64,000 nucleotides of DNA from Brevibacterium epidermidis NBRC 14811 (GCF_001570805.1 NZ_BCSJ01000013.1:62001-126000); one strand, 5' to 3'. Shown: positions 6,896-16,357, counted from the first letter of the stretch. A program made the numbers and translations. Notes: generated by a model not told the origin, from the letters alone.

Positions 6896-9157
6896 ATGGG
6901 ATTCTTTTCTCGCCTGCTCAACCGACCCGGCTCTCATGCGGAGAAGACGACAGGTTGGTTCGAGCGCGCCGTCGACGATCTGGACGCGGCCGGGCGCGAA
7001 TTCTCCGAGCTCAGCGATGCCGAACTCACGGAGGCCGCAGGCGAGGTCTTCGCCTCAGGCACTCAGCAGCAGACGCTCATCCGCTACTGTGCACTGGCGC
7101 GCGAAGCCGGTGAGCGAGTCCTCGACGAACGCGCCTATGACACACAGCTGCGCGGACTCGTCGGACTGCTGCAGGGCAGCATCGTGCAGATGGCCACCGG
7201 TGAGGGCAAGACCCTCGTCGGTGCCCTGGCGGCAGCCGGCTACGCGTTGCAGGGTCGACGCGTGCACGTCGTCAGCGTCAACGACTACCTCGCCGTCCGT
7301 GACCGCAACTGGATGAAGCCGCTGTTCGACCTCCTCGGTGTGAAGTCGACCGCGATCTCCGGTGCGCAGGCCGACGACGAACGCCGTGAGGCCTACCGCG
7401 CCGAGGTCGTCTACGCTTCGGTGACCGAGGTCGGATTCGATGTGCTCCGCGACCGGTTCCTCACCGAGGATGCCGATCAGCGGGTGCCCGAACGCGATGT
7501 CGTCATCGTCGACGAAGCCGACTCCGTGCTCATCGACGAAGCGCGTGTGCCGCTGGTCCTCGCCGGTTCGTCCAGTGTCCAGGACACCGACGCCGCAATC
7601 GCAGCACTCGTGTCCAAAGTCAGCCCGGACACCGACTATGAAGTCAGCGCCGACCGTCATGCCGTCTCACTCACCGATGCCGGGGTCGACCGGGTCGAAG
7701 AAGAACTCGACGTCGAACTCTTCGGAGAGGACTCCGAGACACTCGCCGCCGTGAACCTCGCCCTCCACGCCCGTGCCTTGGTCAAACGCGATGTCGACTA
7801 CCTCGTCGTCGACGGACGGATCAAACTCATCTCCTCCTCCCGCGGACGCGTCGCCGAACTCCAGCGCTGGCCCGACGGACTCCAGGCAGCCGTCGAAGCC
7901 AAGGAGAGCCTCGACGCCACCGACAGCGGAGAGATCCTCGACCAGATGACGGTCGAAGAACTTATCCACGGCTATGAGACCGTGTGCGGAATGACCGGAA
8001 CCGCCCTGGCCGTCGGCGACGATCTGCGCGAATTCTATGGGCTCGAGATCGTGCCCATCGACACCCACCTGCCCGTGATCCGCATCGACGAACCCGATCG
8101 CCTCTTCACCTATCAGGAGTCGAAGGAACGTGCGATCGTCGAAGAGGTCGCGGACAATCATGCCCGCAACCGTCCCGTCCTCATCGGCACCTCCTCGGTG
8201 GCCGAGAGCGAGTCCCTAGCCGAACGACTGACCGAACGCGGAATCGACGTAGCTGTGCTCAATGCGAAGGACGATTCGCACGAAGCCGAGATCATCGCGA
8301 AAGCCGGTGCACCCGGTGCGGTGACGGTGTCGACGCAGATGGCCGGTCGCGGCACCGACATCCGTCTCGCCGACGACGACGTCGCCGACGCCGGGGGCCT
8401 CCTCGTCATCGGTGCCGGACGCTATCCCTCATCCCGACTCGACGACCAGCTGCGAGGCCGAGCAGGCCGTCAGGGTGATCCCGGCACATCCGTGTTCTTC
8501 ACGAGCCTCGAAGACGAACTGGTCACCAGGGTTCCCGAGATCCAACGATTCGTGTCCGAAGGCGATGAGACCGGACTCATCGAATCCAAGCGCGCACTCG
8601 GCCTCGTCGAACACGCTCAGCGCATCGCCGAAGGGCAGAACACCGCACTGCACCGCGACACTTGGCGTTTCAACGAGCTCATGGCCAAACAGCGCGAACT
8701 CGTCCTCGAGCGCCGAGCTGAGATCCGCAAGGATGCCGAACCGGTCGAACAGCTGCGCAAGGAACTCGGCGACCGCGCCGATGAGATCGCGGAGGAACAT
8801 TCCGAAGAACTGCTGGACTCGGTCCTGCGCGAAGTCATGCTCTTCCACCTCGACGCGCGCTGGGTCGACCACCTCGCTTTCCTCAACGATCTGCGTGAGG
8901 GCATCCACCTGCGCACCTTCGCCAGGGAGAAGCCGCACGAGGCGTTCAACACCGAATCGATCCGCGTATTCTCGTCGTTCTGGTCCGACGTCATCGACGA
9001 TTCGAAGGCGACGATCGAGGACGCGACGATCACCGATGAGGGAATCGACCTCGAGTCGCACGGGCTGAAGCGTCCGTCGTCGACGTGGACCTATCTGACG
9101 ACGGAGAACGCGTTCGGCTCCGATATCGAGAACATCGTCAAGAAGGTTCGTCGCTGA
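6896..9157 (+). CDS. secA2: Accessory preprotein translocase ATPase SecA2
   Basis: A 753-residue SecA family ATPase that drives export of a subset of proteins through SecYEG. Motifs: Walker A ATGEGKT (about residues 100-106), Walker B VIVDEADSVLIDEA (about 203-216), STQMAGRGTDIRL, and the arginine-finger region GRAGRQGDPGTSVFF (about 520). It is shorter than canonical SecA (about 850-950 residues) and lacks the C-terminal linker and zinc-binding cysteines, as expected for actinobacterial SecA2. It lies downstream of the exonuclease gene with its own promoter and converges on helY, with a terminator between them. The Tat genes are nearby, so several export components cluster here. Confidence 0.9.
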   Translation: MGFFSRLLNRPGSHAEKTTGWFERAVDDLDAAGREFSELSDAELTEAAGEVFASGTQQQTLIRYCALAREAGERVLDERAYDTQLRGLVGLLQGSIVQMATGEGKTLVGALAAAGYALQGRRVHVVSVNDYLAVRDRNWMKPLFDLLGVKSTAISGAQADDERREAYRAEVVYASVTEVGFDVLRDRFLTEDADQRVPERDVVIVDEADSVLIDEARVPLVLAGSSSVQDTDAAIAALVSKVSPDTDYEVSADRHAVSLTDAGVDRVEEELDVELFGEDSETLAAVNLALHARALVKRDVDYLVVDGRIKLISSSRGRVAELQRWPDGLQAAVEAKESLDATDSGEILDQMTVEELIHGYETVCGMTGTALAVGDDLREFYGLEIVPIDTHLPVIRIDEPDRLFTYQESKERAIVEEVADNHARNRPVLIGTSSVAESESLAERLTERGIDVAVLNAKDDSHEAEIIAKAGAPGAVTVSTQMAGRGTDIRLADDDVADAGGLLVIGAGRYPSSRLDDQLRGRAGRQGDPGTSVFFTSLEDELVTRVPEIQRFVSEGDETGLIESKRALGLVEHAQRIAEGQNTALHRDTWRFNELMAKQRELVLERRAEIRKDAEPVEQLRKELGDRADEIAEEHSEELLDSVLREVMLFHLDARWVDHLAFLNDLREGIHLRTFAREKPHEAFNTESIRVFSSFWSDVIDDSKATIEDATITDEGIDLESHGLKRPSSTWTYLTTENAFGSDIENIVKKVRR

Positions 9158-9167
9158 GACGACGAAA

Positions 9168-9193
9168 CCGGCCCCTGAACGTTCAGGGGCCGG
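9168..9193. terminator. Bidirectional terminator between secA2 and helY
   Basis: A 26-base self-complementary stem (CCGGCCCCTGAAC and its complement). It lies 11 bases after the secA2 stop and before the helY stop on the other strand. Confidence 0.75.
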
Positions 9194-9250
9194 CTCGGTC
9201 GGCTGAGGACGCAGGAACGGCAGTTGTCGCCGGTCTAGAGTCATTGAGGC

Positions 9251-11971
9251 TCAGGAGTCGGCGACGACTCCGCGACGAATCGCTTCGACAGTGCGACGCA
9301 CGCGCACCGCGGTCTCCGGGTCGATGACTTCAGCGACCTGACCGAGCAGATCGAGGCTCTGCTTGGCCCACCTGACAAAGTCTCCGGCCGCGATATCGCT
9401 GCCCCGCAGCGACTCCGACAGCGTTTTGCCTTCGGTCCACCGGTACATCGGTTTGATCAGCCCACGGTCCGGTTCGTCGGTCGTTTTCAGCGCATGCTGT
9501 TCTTCGAGGTGGAAGAGTCGACGCCAGATCGTCTCGGACTCGTCGCAGACGGCCTTGAGATCGGCGCTCGGCGCCCGGTGTGCGGTCAGGGTGTCCCTGC
9601 GCGACTGGAAGACGAAGATCGACGCGAAGGCCGCGAGTTCCGGCTCGTTGAGTCGGTCCCACAGGCCGGCTCGGATCGTCAGTGCCACCAGCAGATCGCG
9701 TTCACCATAGATCCGACGCAGCATCGTCGAGTGCTCGGGGTCGAAACCGAGTCCACGCAGCACGTCCTGGACACGGTCGAAGACCAGCGCGATCGAGGTG
9801 GTGCGTCCTTCGATGCGGGCGATGAGAGATTCGTTCTCTCTGATGAGTTTGTCCGCTCGGTTGGCCCAACGGGCGTGAAGCTCGCGATCCGGGCAGTCGT
9901 GGCAGGGGTGTGCCCTCATCTGTGCCTGGAGTTCGGCCACAGTGGTGCTCTCGCCCTGCTGCTGTCGGCTGGACTCCCAATGAGCTTCCGAATCGACCCT
10001 GCCGTCATGAACGGCGACTTCGAGGATGGACAGCAGCTGCCTGCGGTCCCCTGCCTGCCGGTGGTTGAACTTCTTCGGCACTCGGACTCGCCCCTGGGAG
10101 GCGACGGGCTCGGTCACCTCGTGCGGGCGCAGGTGCCATACCTTGCCCTGCTCGGTGAGAACCGTAGGGAGTCGGGAGACTCCGTCCTTGTTGCTCATCG
10201 GGGCGATGATGACCGCACGACCGCCGACTCGTTTGGCCGGCATCGTCACCACATCGCCGATCTTGAGCGCGGTGAGGGACTCGACAATATCGCGCTGCTT
10301 GTTCCGCGACTTCGTCCGGGTCTCCTGCTTCTGCGTATCCGAGATCGCGCGACGCAGTCCGGCGTATTCGGAGAAGTCACCGAGATCGCAGTGCATGGAC
10401 TTCTCATACGCCTCGATGGTGGTTTCGTTCTTGCGCACCTTCCGTGCCAGACCGACGACGGCCTTATCGGCTTGGAACTGTGCGAACGAGGTTTCGAGCA
10501 CCTTTGCGGCTTCGTCCGAACTCATCCGCGACAGCAGATTCGCCGTCATGTTGTAGGTCGGTCCGAACGCTGAGTTCAGTGCGTAGGAGCGGTTCGAAGC
10601 CAGAGCGGCCAGTTCGCTGACCTCGATGGTCGGATGCCACACGACGACCGAGTGGCCGATGCGGTCGATTCCGCGCCTCCCGGCTCGTCCGGTCAGCTGC
10701 GTGTACTCTCCCGGGGTGATCATCACATGCGCTTCGCCGTTGAACTTCACGAGCTTCTCGAGCACAACGGTGCGAGCGGGCATGTTGATGCCCAGTGCCA
10801 GGGTCTCCGTGGCGAAGACGACCTTGATGATTCCCTGCGAGAACAGTTCTTCGACGAGCTGTTTGAACTGCGGGATCATCCCCGCGTGGTGGGCGGCCAC
10901 TCCGAGCAGCAGACCCTCGCGGAAGGTGTGATAGCCGAGGATGCCGAGGTCTTCGTCGGCGAGTTCGTCACGCAGCGATTCGAGTGCGGCGTTGACGATC
11001 GTCTTCTCTTCCCGAGAGTTCAGGTCGGTGCCCGAAGTCAGGTACTGTTCGACGGCTTCGTCACAGCCATTGCGGGAGAAGATGAACATGATCGCCGGCA
11101 GCATAACCGCCTCGGCGAGGGACGCGACGACTTGGGTGCGGCTGGGTCGGCGGAACCGTGCGCGGGTGGCTCGTGCGCGTTTCGAGCGTGGCCCTCCGTG
11201 TGTGCGGGTGGCATGGTTGAGGGCCGGATCGATGCGGTCGGAATCGCTGTGTGTGAACAGGTCGTACATCCGGTGGCCGACCAGGACATGGTTGACCAGC
11301 GGCACCGGACGGTGGCTGGTCGACACGATCGTCGTCGGTCCTCGGACCTCACGCAGCCAGGCTCCGAACTCCTCGACGTTCGACACGGTCGCCGACAGCG
11401 ACACCATCTGCACTCGGTCGGGCAGATGGATGATGACCTCTTCCCACACCGGGCCGCGGAACCGGTCGGCGAGGTAGTGGACTTCGTCGAGGACGACGAA
11501 GCCGAGGTCCGACAGGCCAGCCACGTCGTTGTAGAGCATATTGCGCAGCACTTCGGTGGTCATGACGATGATCGGAGCATCGCGACGGATCGACGTGTCT
11601 CCGGTGAGCAGACCGACGTTCTCGGCCCCGTGGACCTCTGAGAGGTCGTTGAACTTCTGGTTGCTCAGGGCCTTGATCGGGGTAGTGTAGAAGACTCGTT
11701 TGCCTTCGCCGCGGGCCAGCTCCACGGCGAACTCCGCGATGAGCGTCTTGCCTGCTCCCGTCGGTGCAGTGACCAACACGTCCTCGCCGTCCTGCAGATG
11801 GCTGCAGGCTTCGACCTGGAAGTCGTCGAGCGCGAACTCGGTGCGTTCCATGAACCGGCCCAAGGGGGTGCGGGCGAACTCAGCACGCGCCTTGAAGTCG
11901 GCATAGGCGGCGGAGGGGCTCAGCGGTTCTTCCGCGGAGGTGTCGGTCGAAAGCGGTGTGGGGTCAGTCAT
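9251..11971 (-). CDS. helY: DEVH-box helicase HelY (Ski2/Mtr4-like)
   Basis: A 906-residue superfamily 2 helicase. Visible motifs: Walker A APTGAGKT (about residues 68-75), TTPIKALSNQK (Ia), LTGDTS, the DEVH box LDEVHYLADRFRGPVWEE, SLSATVSN (III), FSRNGCDEAVEQY (IV), FATETLALGINMPARTVV (V) and QLTGRAGRRGID (VI). The long C-terminal part matches the Ski2/Mtr4-like helicases of actinobacteria, which act on nucleic acid; the substrate is not established. The start ATG overlaps the tatC stop by 8 bases, so it is translationally coupled in a pafB-pafC-tatA-tatC-helY series, the same order seen in mycobacteria. Confidence 0.88.
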   Translation of the reverse strand: MTDPTPLSTDTSAEEPLSPSAAYADFKARAEFARTPLGRFMERTEFALDDFQVEACSHLQDGEDVLVTAPTGAGKTLIAEFAVELARGEGKRVFYTTPIKALSNQKFNDLSEVHGAENVGLLTGDTSIRRDAPIIVMTTEVLRNMLYNDVAGLSDLGFVVLDEVHYLADRFRGPVWEEVIIHLPDRVQMVSLSATVSNVEEFGAWLREVRGPTTIVSTSHRPVPLVNHVLVGHRMYDLFTHSDSDRIDPALNHATRTHGGPRSKRARATRARFRRPSRTQVVASLAEAVMLPAIMFIFSRNGCDEAVEQYLTSGTDLNSREEKTIVNAALESLRDELADEDLGILGYHTFREGLLLGVAAHHAGMIPQFKQLVEELFSQGIIKVVFATETLALGINMPARTVVLEKLVKFNGEAHVMITPGEYTQLTGRAGRRGIDRIGHSVVVWHPTIEVSELAALASNRSYALNSAFGPTYNMTANLLSRMSSDEAAKVLETSFAQFQADKAVVGLARKVRKNETTIEAYEKSMHCDLGDFSEYAGLRRAISDTQKQETRTKSRNKQRDIVESLTALKIGDVVTMPAKRVGGRAVIIAPMSNKDGVSRLPTVLTEQGKVWHLRPHEVTEPVASQGRVRVPKKFNHRQAGDRRQLLSILEVAVHDGRVDSEAHWESSRQQQGESTTVAELQAQMRAHPCHDCPDRELHARWANRADKLIRENESLIARIEGRTTSIALVFDRVQDVLRGLGFDPEHSTMLRRIYGERDLLVALTIRAGLWDRLNEPELAAFASIFVFQSRRDTLTAHRAPSADLKAVCDESETIWRRLFHLEEQHALKTTDEPDRGLIKPMYRWTEGKTLSESLRGSDIAAGDFVRWAKQSLDLLGQVAEVIDPETAVRVRRTVEAIRRGVVADS

Positions 11972-12806
11972 TCTTCTCTTCGTCGGTCAGTTCGTCCTCG
12001 TCGACCCACAGGCCCTGTGCGATGAGGCGCTTCTTGCGTCGGCGATCGTTGAAGAAACAGATCACCCACGCCAGACAGAACAGGGTCATCATGGGGATGA
12101 CGAGGAAGAACATGGACATTGCGTCCGGAGTGGGGGTGGCGATCGCGGCGAACAGGAACACGAGCATGACGATGATGCGCCACGACTTCTTGATCCGCTC
12201 CGCCGACAGGATCCCGAGCATGTTCAGTCCCACCATGAGCACTGGCAGGACGAAGGCGAGTCCGAAGACCACGATGATGATCATCACGAAGCTCAGGTAG
12301 TCCTGTGCCGGGATGATGTTCGTGCCGCCCTCGGGAGTGAACGAGGTCAGCGCCTTCACCGCATTGGGCAACGCGAAGAACGCCATCGTCGACCCGGCCA
12401 GGAACAGCGGAATCGCTGCCCCGAGGAATCCCAGCGAGTACAGCTTCTCCTTCCGCTTCAGGCCCGGGACGATGAAGGCCCACACCTCGTAGAGCCAGAT
12501 CGGGCAGGAGAGGAAGAGACCGATGAAGAACGACAGTTTGATCTTCAGGTCGAAGGGCGAGGCGACTCCGGCGAAGTTGATCTCGGCCATCCGTCCGCCG
12601 TTGTCGCGGATGGTCCGGATCGGCTCTTGAAGGATATCGAGGACGGGGTCGTAGAGAAACCAGCCGGCCACCGCACCCAGTGCGATGGCGATGGCGGAGA
12701 TGATGACGCGGTTGCGCAACTCGACGAGGTGCCCGACGACGGGCATCTTCTTCTCAGGATTGTTCTTCCGTGATCGAGATGGCTTCCGCTGACTGTTCTC
12801 TTTCAC
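11964..12806 (-). CDS. tatC: Sec-independent translocase subunit TatC
   Basis: A 280-residue polytopic membrane protein, the twin-arginine signal-peptide receptor of the Tat export complex. It has the usual six hydrophobic segments, starting with MPVVGHLVELRNRVIISAIAI and including SFFIGLFLSCPIWLYEVWAF, LSFVMIIIVVFGLAFVLPVLM and IIVMLVFLFAAIATPTPD. The conserved PVVGHLxELRxR region and the F-P-IWLYExW region that form the signal-peptide site are present. A charged acidic tail ends the protein. The GTG start overlaps the tatA stop by four bases (GTGA), and the 3' end overlaps helY. Confidence 0.95.
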   Translation of the reverse strand: MKENSQRKPSRSRKNNPEKKMPVVGHLVELRNRVIISAIAIALGAVAGWFLYDPVLDILQEPIRTIRDNGGRMAEINFAGVASPFDLKIKLSFFIGLFLSCPIWLYEVWAFIVPGLKRKEKLYSLGFLGAAIPLFLAGSTMAFFALPNAVKALTSFTPEGGTNIIPAQDYLSFVMIIIVVFGLAFVLPVLMVGLNMLGILSAERIKKSWRIIVMLVFLFAAIATPTPDAMSMFFLVIPMMTLFCLAWVICFFNDRRRKKRLIAQGLWVDEDELTDEEKND

Positions 12807-13087
12807 TTCTCGTGAGACTGCGGGTCCTGCTTCTCTCGCCGCGACTCCTCGGTTCCGGTGGTCTCACCGGTGGCCGTAGTGGAGTCGGTCGAGGATTTCT
12901 GGTTGAGCGCTCCCGGCTCGGTGGTCTTGCCGGATTCGTCCTCGTCGTCGCGCAGGTCCTTCACTTCGGACTTGAAGATCTTCATCGACTGTCCCAGGCT
13001 TCGGGCCAGCTGCGGCAGTTTGGGCGCGCCGAAGATGATCACGATGATGAGGATCACGATCGCGATCTGCACGAAACTTGGTCTCAT
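12803..13087 (-). CDS. tatA: Sec-independent translocase subunit TatA
   Basis: A 94-residue TatA protein: one N-terminal transmembrane helix (FVQIAIVILIIVIIFGAPKLPQLARSLG) with the FG-P hinge, an amphipathic helix (QSMKIFKSEVKDL) and a disordered, charged C-tail. TatA oligomerises to open the Tat pore. The start is fixed by AAGGAG 7 bases before the ATG. It is followed by tatC with a 4-base overlap. No tatB is visible, which is usual for minimal TatAC systems in Gram-positive bacteria, although some actinobacteria encode TatB elsewhere. Confidence 0.93.
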   Translation of the reverse strand: MRPSFVQIAIVILIIVIIFGAPKLPQLARSLGQSMKIFKSEVKDLRDDEDESGKTTEPGALNQKSSTDSTTATGETTGTEESRREKQDPQSHEK

Positions 13088-13121
13088 GGGGAGCTCCTTG
13101 GATTGTTGATGCTGAGGAAGA

Positions 13122-13127
13122 GTCTAC
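13122..13127 (-). promoter_or_regulatory. Candidate -10 of a tatA-tatC-helY promoter
   Basis: TAGACT on the minus strand, about 35 bases before the tatA ATG. A weak ATGAAA lies 17 bases upstream of it. It would allow the Tat genes to be expressed apart from pafBC. Confidence 0.35.
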
Positions 13128-13173
13128 GCGTTGCGGCTGTGCCTTTCATCCACATTCGGACGCGGTATGTGTC

Positions 13174-14061
13174 TCAGCCGAGCCTGCGCAGGGCGGCCGC
13201 AACCGCCTCGGTGTCGTCGATCTCGGTGATCACATCGGCATGACAGAGCAGGAACCGGCTCAGCCAATCCACCGAATGCACGAGCAGGCGGATGCGCACG
13301 CTCGTGTCGCCGCCATCGAGGTATTCCCGATTCGTCACGTCGAGTTCATCTGCCAGCCACGCTCCCCCAGCTGCGAGGCCGAGGGTGACTTCGTACGAGT
13401 TCGTCGTCGCTTCGCTCACCGACATCGGCGGATGCGCCGCCGGCTCCCAAGACCGGATGCGCCCCAGGGCGAAGCGCCGGGGAGCTCCGGCCGAATAGCA
13501 CCAGGCATCGACGTACCAGTCAGCGCCGGGGACCAGTCGGGTCGGAGCGATGGTCCGTGTGGTGAGTTCGTCGCGGGAGCCCACGTAGTAGTCGATGCTC
13601 AGGGCGGAGCCGTCCTCGACCGCCTGCCGCAGAGCACTCAAGAGCTCCTCATCGGCGTCGATGGGGCTGACGTCGACCGCGGTGCGCAAGTTCTCTCCTG
13701 CGGCCACGCGCAGTTTGGACGCGGCAGTGGCCACTGCTTCCGAATCGAGCCCGGGAAGAGACGAGAGCATGTCGAGCGCGAGCACGAGGACTCCGGCTTC
13801 CTCGGCGCTGAGCCGCACGGGCACGGATACCTCTTCAGCATTGGAGATGAAGATCTGCCCGCCCTCCCACGACGCGTCGATGAGGTCGTCGGGCATATGT
13901 CCGGGTCGACCGGTGACGAAGAGCAGCTGCAGATCGTCGATGAGGGTGTCGGAGTCGATGCCGAAGTAGGCGGCGGTCTCCTCGAGATCCGCTCCCGGAT
14001 GGGCGTCGAGGTAGGGCACGAGGCTGAGCAGCCGGGTGAGGCGTTCACGCGCTGAGGACAC
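13174..14061 (-). CDS. pafC: WYL-domain transcriptional activator PafC
   Basis: A 295-residue regulator, partner of PafB. The N-terminus is a winged-helix-like segment (RLTRLLSLVPYLDAHPGADLEETAAYFGID), followed by a WYL sensor domain (ALSIDYYVGSRDELTTRTIAPTRLV...DWYVDAWCY) and a WCX C-terminal domain. PafB and PafC form the activator of the RecA-independent DNA damage response in mycobacteria. The GTG at 14061 was chosen because GGGAGG lies 5 bases upstream; it overlaps the pafB 3' end by 17 bases. Two candidate target promoters are in this window, at 5137 and 27051. Confidence 0.85.
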   Translation of the reverse strand: MSSARERLTRLLSLVPYLDAHPGADLEETAAYFGIDSDTLIDDLQLLFVTGRPGHMPDDLIDASWEGGQIFISNAEEVSVPVRLSAEEAGVLVLALDMLSSLPGLDSEAVATAASKLRVAAGENLRTAVDVSPIDADEELLSALRQAVEDGSALSIDYYVGSRDELTTRTIAPTRLVPGADWYVDAWCYSAGAPRRFALGRIRSWEPAAHPPMSVSEATTNSYEVTLGLAAGGAWLADELDVTNREYLDGGDTSVRIRLLVHSVDWLSRFLLCHADVITEIDDTEAVAAALRRLG

Positions 14062-15067
14062 TGGCGCCTCCCAAACGGTTGAGGGATTCGCGGATCGTGT
14101 CGCGTCTGCGCTCGACGGCACGCACGAGCTCGGGCGGGTCGACCGCCTCGACGGCGTCTCCGAAACCGACGATCTCGGCGGCGAGGGTCTCGACATCGGA
14201 ATAGCCGATGATCACTTCGTCTCCGTCGCCGCGGATCTGGCGGCGGCGCAGCGGATCGGCACGGTGGGCACGGATGTGCAGCGTTGCCTCGGCGACGACG
14301 GCCATCTCCGAACTCGACTGCAGTGCCAGCTGCGGGGATAAGTCTTCGGGGATCTCATAGTCTCCGGGTTCGCGGCCGCTGAGCTTCGCGATCCCGCCTT
14401 CGACGCGGGAGAGTCGGAAGGTGCGTCGTGCCTGTCGGTCGAGGTCGAAGCCGAAGAGGTAGACGCGGTCGCCGCGGCTGAGCAGCGCGTAGGGTTCCAG
14501 CCGCACTTTCCGCTCGCTCTGGCCGGGCTTGTGATAGCGGAAGCCGACGGCTTCGCGGGCGTTGATGTGGTGGAGCGCGGTGGCGAAGTTCGCGCTGGCG
14601 AGCCTGTGTGCGGCGGTGCCCGGGTCGACGTTTCCCGGCCCGGCCGCGGACTGGTCGAGGTCGATGCCGAGGGCACGCAGCTTCGTCAGTGCCTGGGCAG
14701 AGGACTCCCCGAGTTCGGTCTCCGACCAGAATGCGGCGGCCACGGTCACCGCAGCCACCTCGGCGGGGGTGAGATCGACGTCGTCCATCGCATAGTCGGC
14801 GGTCGAGATCCGGTAGCCCGTCTCCCCCGCATCACCGTAGGCATCGTGTTCGGCTCGAGTCGCGATGGTGATGCCCATATGCCGCAGCAGCTCCTTGTCG
14901 CGGGAGAATTTGCGATCGAAGGCGACCTCGTCGAGCCCGGAATAGCCGTCGATGGCGCTCATCAGCGTTTTGCGCGACACCCAGCCGCGGGAAGCGCGCA
15001 GGGCGATCAGCAGATTCATCAGACGTTCGGTCTGCTGTCTCTGTCTGCTGGTGCGGGGTGTTTTCAC
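14045..15067 (-). CDS. pafB: WYL-domain transcriptional activator PafB
   Basis: A 340-residue regulator with an N-terminal helix-turn-helix (RLMNLLIALRASRGWVSRKTLMSAI... AFDRKFSRDKELLRHMGI), a WYL domain (AVGFRYHKPGQSERKVRLEPYALLSRGDRVYLFGFDLDRQ) and a WCX tail. With PafC it binds promoters carrying a TGTCRG-type element and recruits RNA polymerase after DNA damage. The GTG at 15067 is favoured by GGTGG just upstream and by family length. It is divergent from the DUF3866 gene with only about 40 bases between them, so the two promoters overlap. Confidence 0.85.
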   Translation of the reverse strand: MKTPRTSRQRQQTERLMNLLIALRASRGWVSRKTLMSAIDGYSGLDEVAFDRKFSRDKELLRHMGITIATRAEHDAYGDAGETGYRISTADYAMDDVDLTPAEVAAVTVAAAFWSETELGESSAQALTKLRALGIDLDQSAAGPGNVDPGTAAHRLASANFATALHHINAREAVGFRYHKPGQSERKVRLEPYALLSRGDRVYLFGFDLDRQARRTFRLSRVEGGIAKLSGREPGDYEIPEDLSPQLALQSSSEMAVVAEATLHIRAHRADPLRRRQIRGDGDEVIIGYSDVETLAAEIVGFGDAVEAVDPPELVRAVERRRDTIRESLNRLGGASVLSA

Positions 15068-15094
15068 GATTCCACCGTAACCTAGGCCGGGCGA

Positions 15095-15110
15095 TAGTCT
15101 TGGGACCATG
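15095..15110 (+). promoter_or_regulatory. Leaderless promoter of the DUF3866 gene
   Basis: TAGTCT (15095-15100), 7 bases, then ATG at 15108. Confidence 0.55.
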
Positions 15111-16241
15111 ATTCATTGGCGCAAAGGAATCGTCACAGCGATTCGCTCCACCCGGCCAGGATACACAGAGGTCGACGTCGAACTGGACGAGGCTCTGCCG
15201 GGCACCGATGTGAGATCCATCCGAGCGGTCGCCTACACCGATGCCGTCGGGCAGCCGCGTGTCCAGGACACCGTCCTCGTCAATGTCTCGGCTCTGGCCA
15301 AGCGTCTGGGCACCGGAGGCTTCGGTCTCATCGTCGCCCTGCCCGATGCGCTGCCGGCCGATCCTCCCGAAGGTCCCGGCCATCTGGTCAAGGACCGCTA
15401 TTCACCTCTGCAGACGATGGTCCTCGGCGTCGACGATCAGGAATCACAGCATCATTCCACCCTCGCCGAGGCGGAGAACCTCGAGAGCATGCCCGTGGTC
15501 GTGGCCGATCTGCATTCGGCACTGCCCGCAGTGATCGCCGGAATACGGACCGTCGACCCGACGCTGTCGGTGGCTTATGTGCTCAGCGATGGTGCGGCTC
15601 TGCCGGCCCCGTTCTCCCAAGCCGTCGCCGGGCTCAGAGATGCCGACTGGCTGACGGGCGTGATCAGCACCGGGCAGGCCTGGGGCGGAGATCTGGAAGC
15701 GGTGACCATCCACACGGGACTGCTCGCTGCCAAGCATGTGATGGATGCCGATATCACCATCGTCGCTCAGGGACCCGGAAACCTGGGCACTGGTACGAAG
15801 TACGGCTATTCGGGGCTGGTCACGGGAGAGCATCTCAACGCCGCGGCCCTGCTCGGCGGTCGTCCGGTCGGTCTGCTGCGGATGTCGAACGCCGATGCGC
15901 GGGGCCGCCACTTCGGCATCTCCCATCATTCGCTGACGCCGTTGAGTGAGATCGCCCGACCGGGGATGACCGTGCCGGTGCCCGATTTCTCCACCCTCAC
16001 CGAGGCGGAACGAGCCGAGATGGATCCGGATCCCGATGTCGTGGCCGAGACAGTGGCCGGGCAGCTGTCGCAGCTGCAGATGCATGATCTCGTCGATGTC
16101 GATCTCACCGGGCTGTGGGATGCGCTGCGTTCCTCGCCGGTGCGTCTGTCGACGATGGGCAGGAAGCTGCCCGCCGATGCCGCATCGTTCCTCGCAGCCG
16201 CAGCCGCGGGACGCTGCGCCGCGGGGATCGCCCGCAGCTGA
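15108..16241 (+). CDS. DUF3866 family protein
   Basis: A 377-residue protein of an actinobacterial family of unknown function that commonly sits beside pafBC. It begins with a small beta domain (WRKGIVTAIRSTRPGYTEVDVELD) and has a glycine-rich central region (GPGNLGTGTKYGYSGLVTGEHLNAAALLGG) with a conserved SNADARGRHFGISHHSLTPL stretch, rich in small and polar residues as in nucleotide or sugar-phosphate sites. There is no signal peptide or membrane helix. It is transcribed alone, against its neighbours. Function is unknown; context suggests a tie to the PafBC or proteasome locus, but no motif shows it. Confidence 0.75.
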   Translation: MIHWRKGIVTAIRSTRPGYTEVDVELDEALPGTDVRSIRAVAYTDAVGQPRVQDTVLVNVSALAKRLGTGGFGLIVALPDALPADPPEGPGHLVKDRYSPLQTMVLGVDDQESQHHSTLAEAENLESMPVVVADLHSALPAVIAGIRTVDPTLSVAYVLSDGAALPAPFSQAVAGLRDADWLTGVISTGQAWGGDLEAVTIHTGLLAAKHVMDADITIVAQGPGNLGTGTKYGYSGLVTGEHLNAAALLGGRPVGLLRMSNADARGRHFGISHHSLTPLSEIARPGMTVPVPDFSTLTEAERAEMDPDPDVVAETVAGQLSQLQMHDLVDVDLTGLWDALRSSPVRLSTMGRKLPADAASFLAAAAAGRCAAGIARS

Positions 16242-16246
16242 CCGTC

Positions 16247-16291
16247 GCAAGCCCGGGAAGCGCAAGCCTGGGCAGCGCAAGCCCGGAAGAC
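16247..16291 (+). repeat. Short degenerate 15-bp tandem repeat
   Basis: Three near copies of GCAAGCCYGGGAAGC-like units follow the DUF3866 stop. They would encode KPGKR/KPGQR repeats in another frame, but no start or domain supports translation. Confidence 0.5.
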
Positions 16292-16295
16292 AGAT

Positions 16296-16323
16296 GTGGC
16301 CGGGTTCCGAAGAACCCGGCCAC
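16296..16323. terminator. Bidirectional terminator
   Basis: A 12-bp perfect stem (GTGGCCGGGTTC) with a CGAA loop, between the convergent DUF3866 and FKBP genes. Confidence 0.7.
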
Positions 16324-16357
16324 AGCCGTTTCAGGCAGAGTCAGCGTGTGCTGATGC

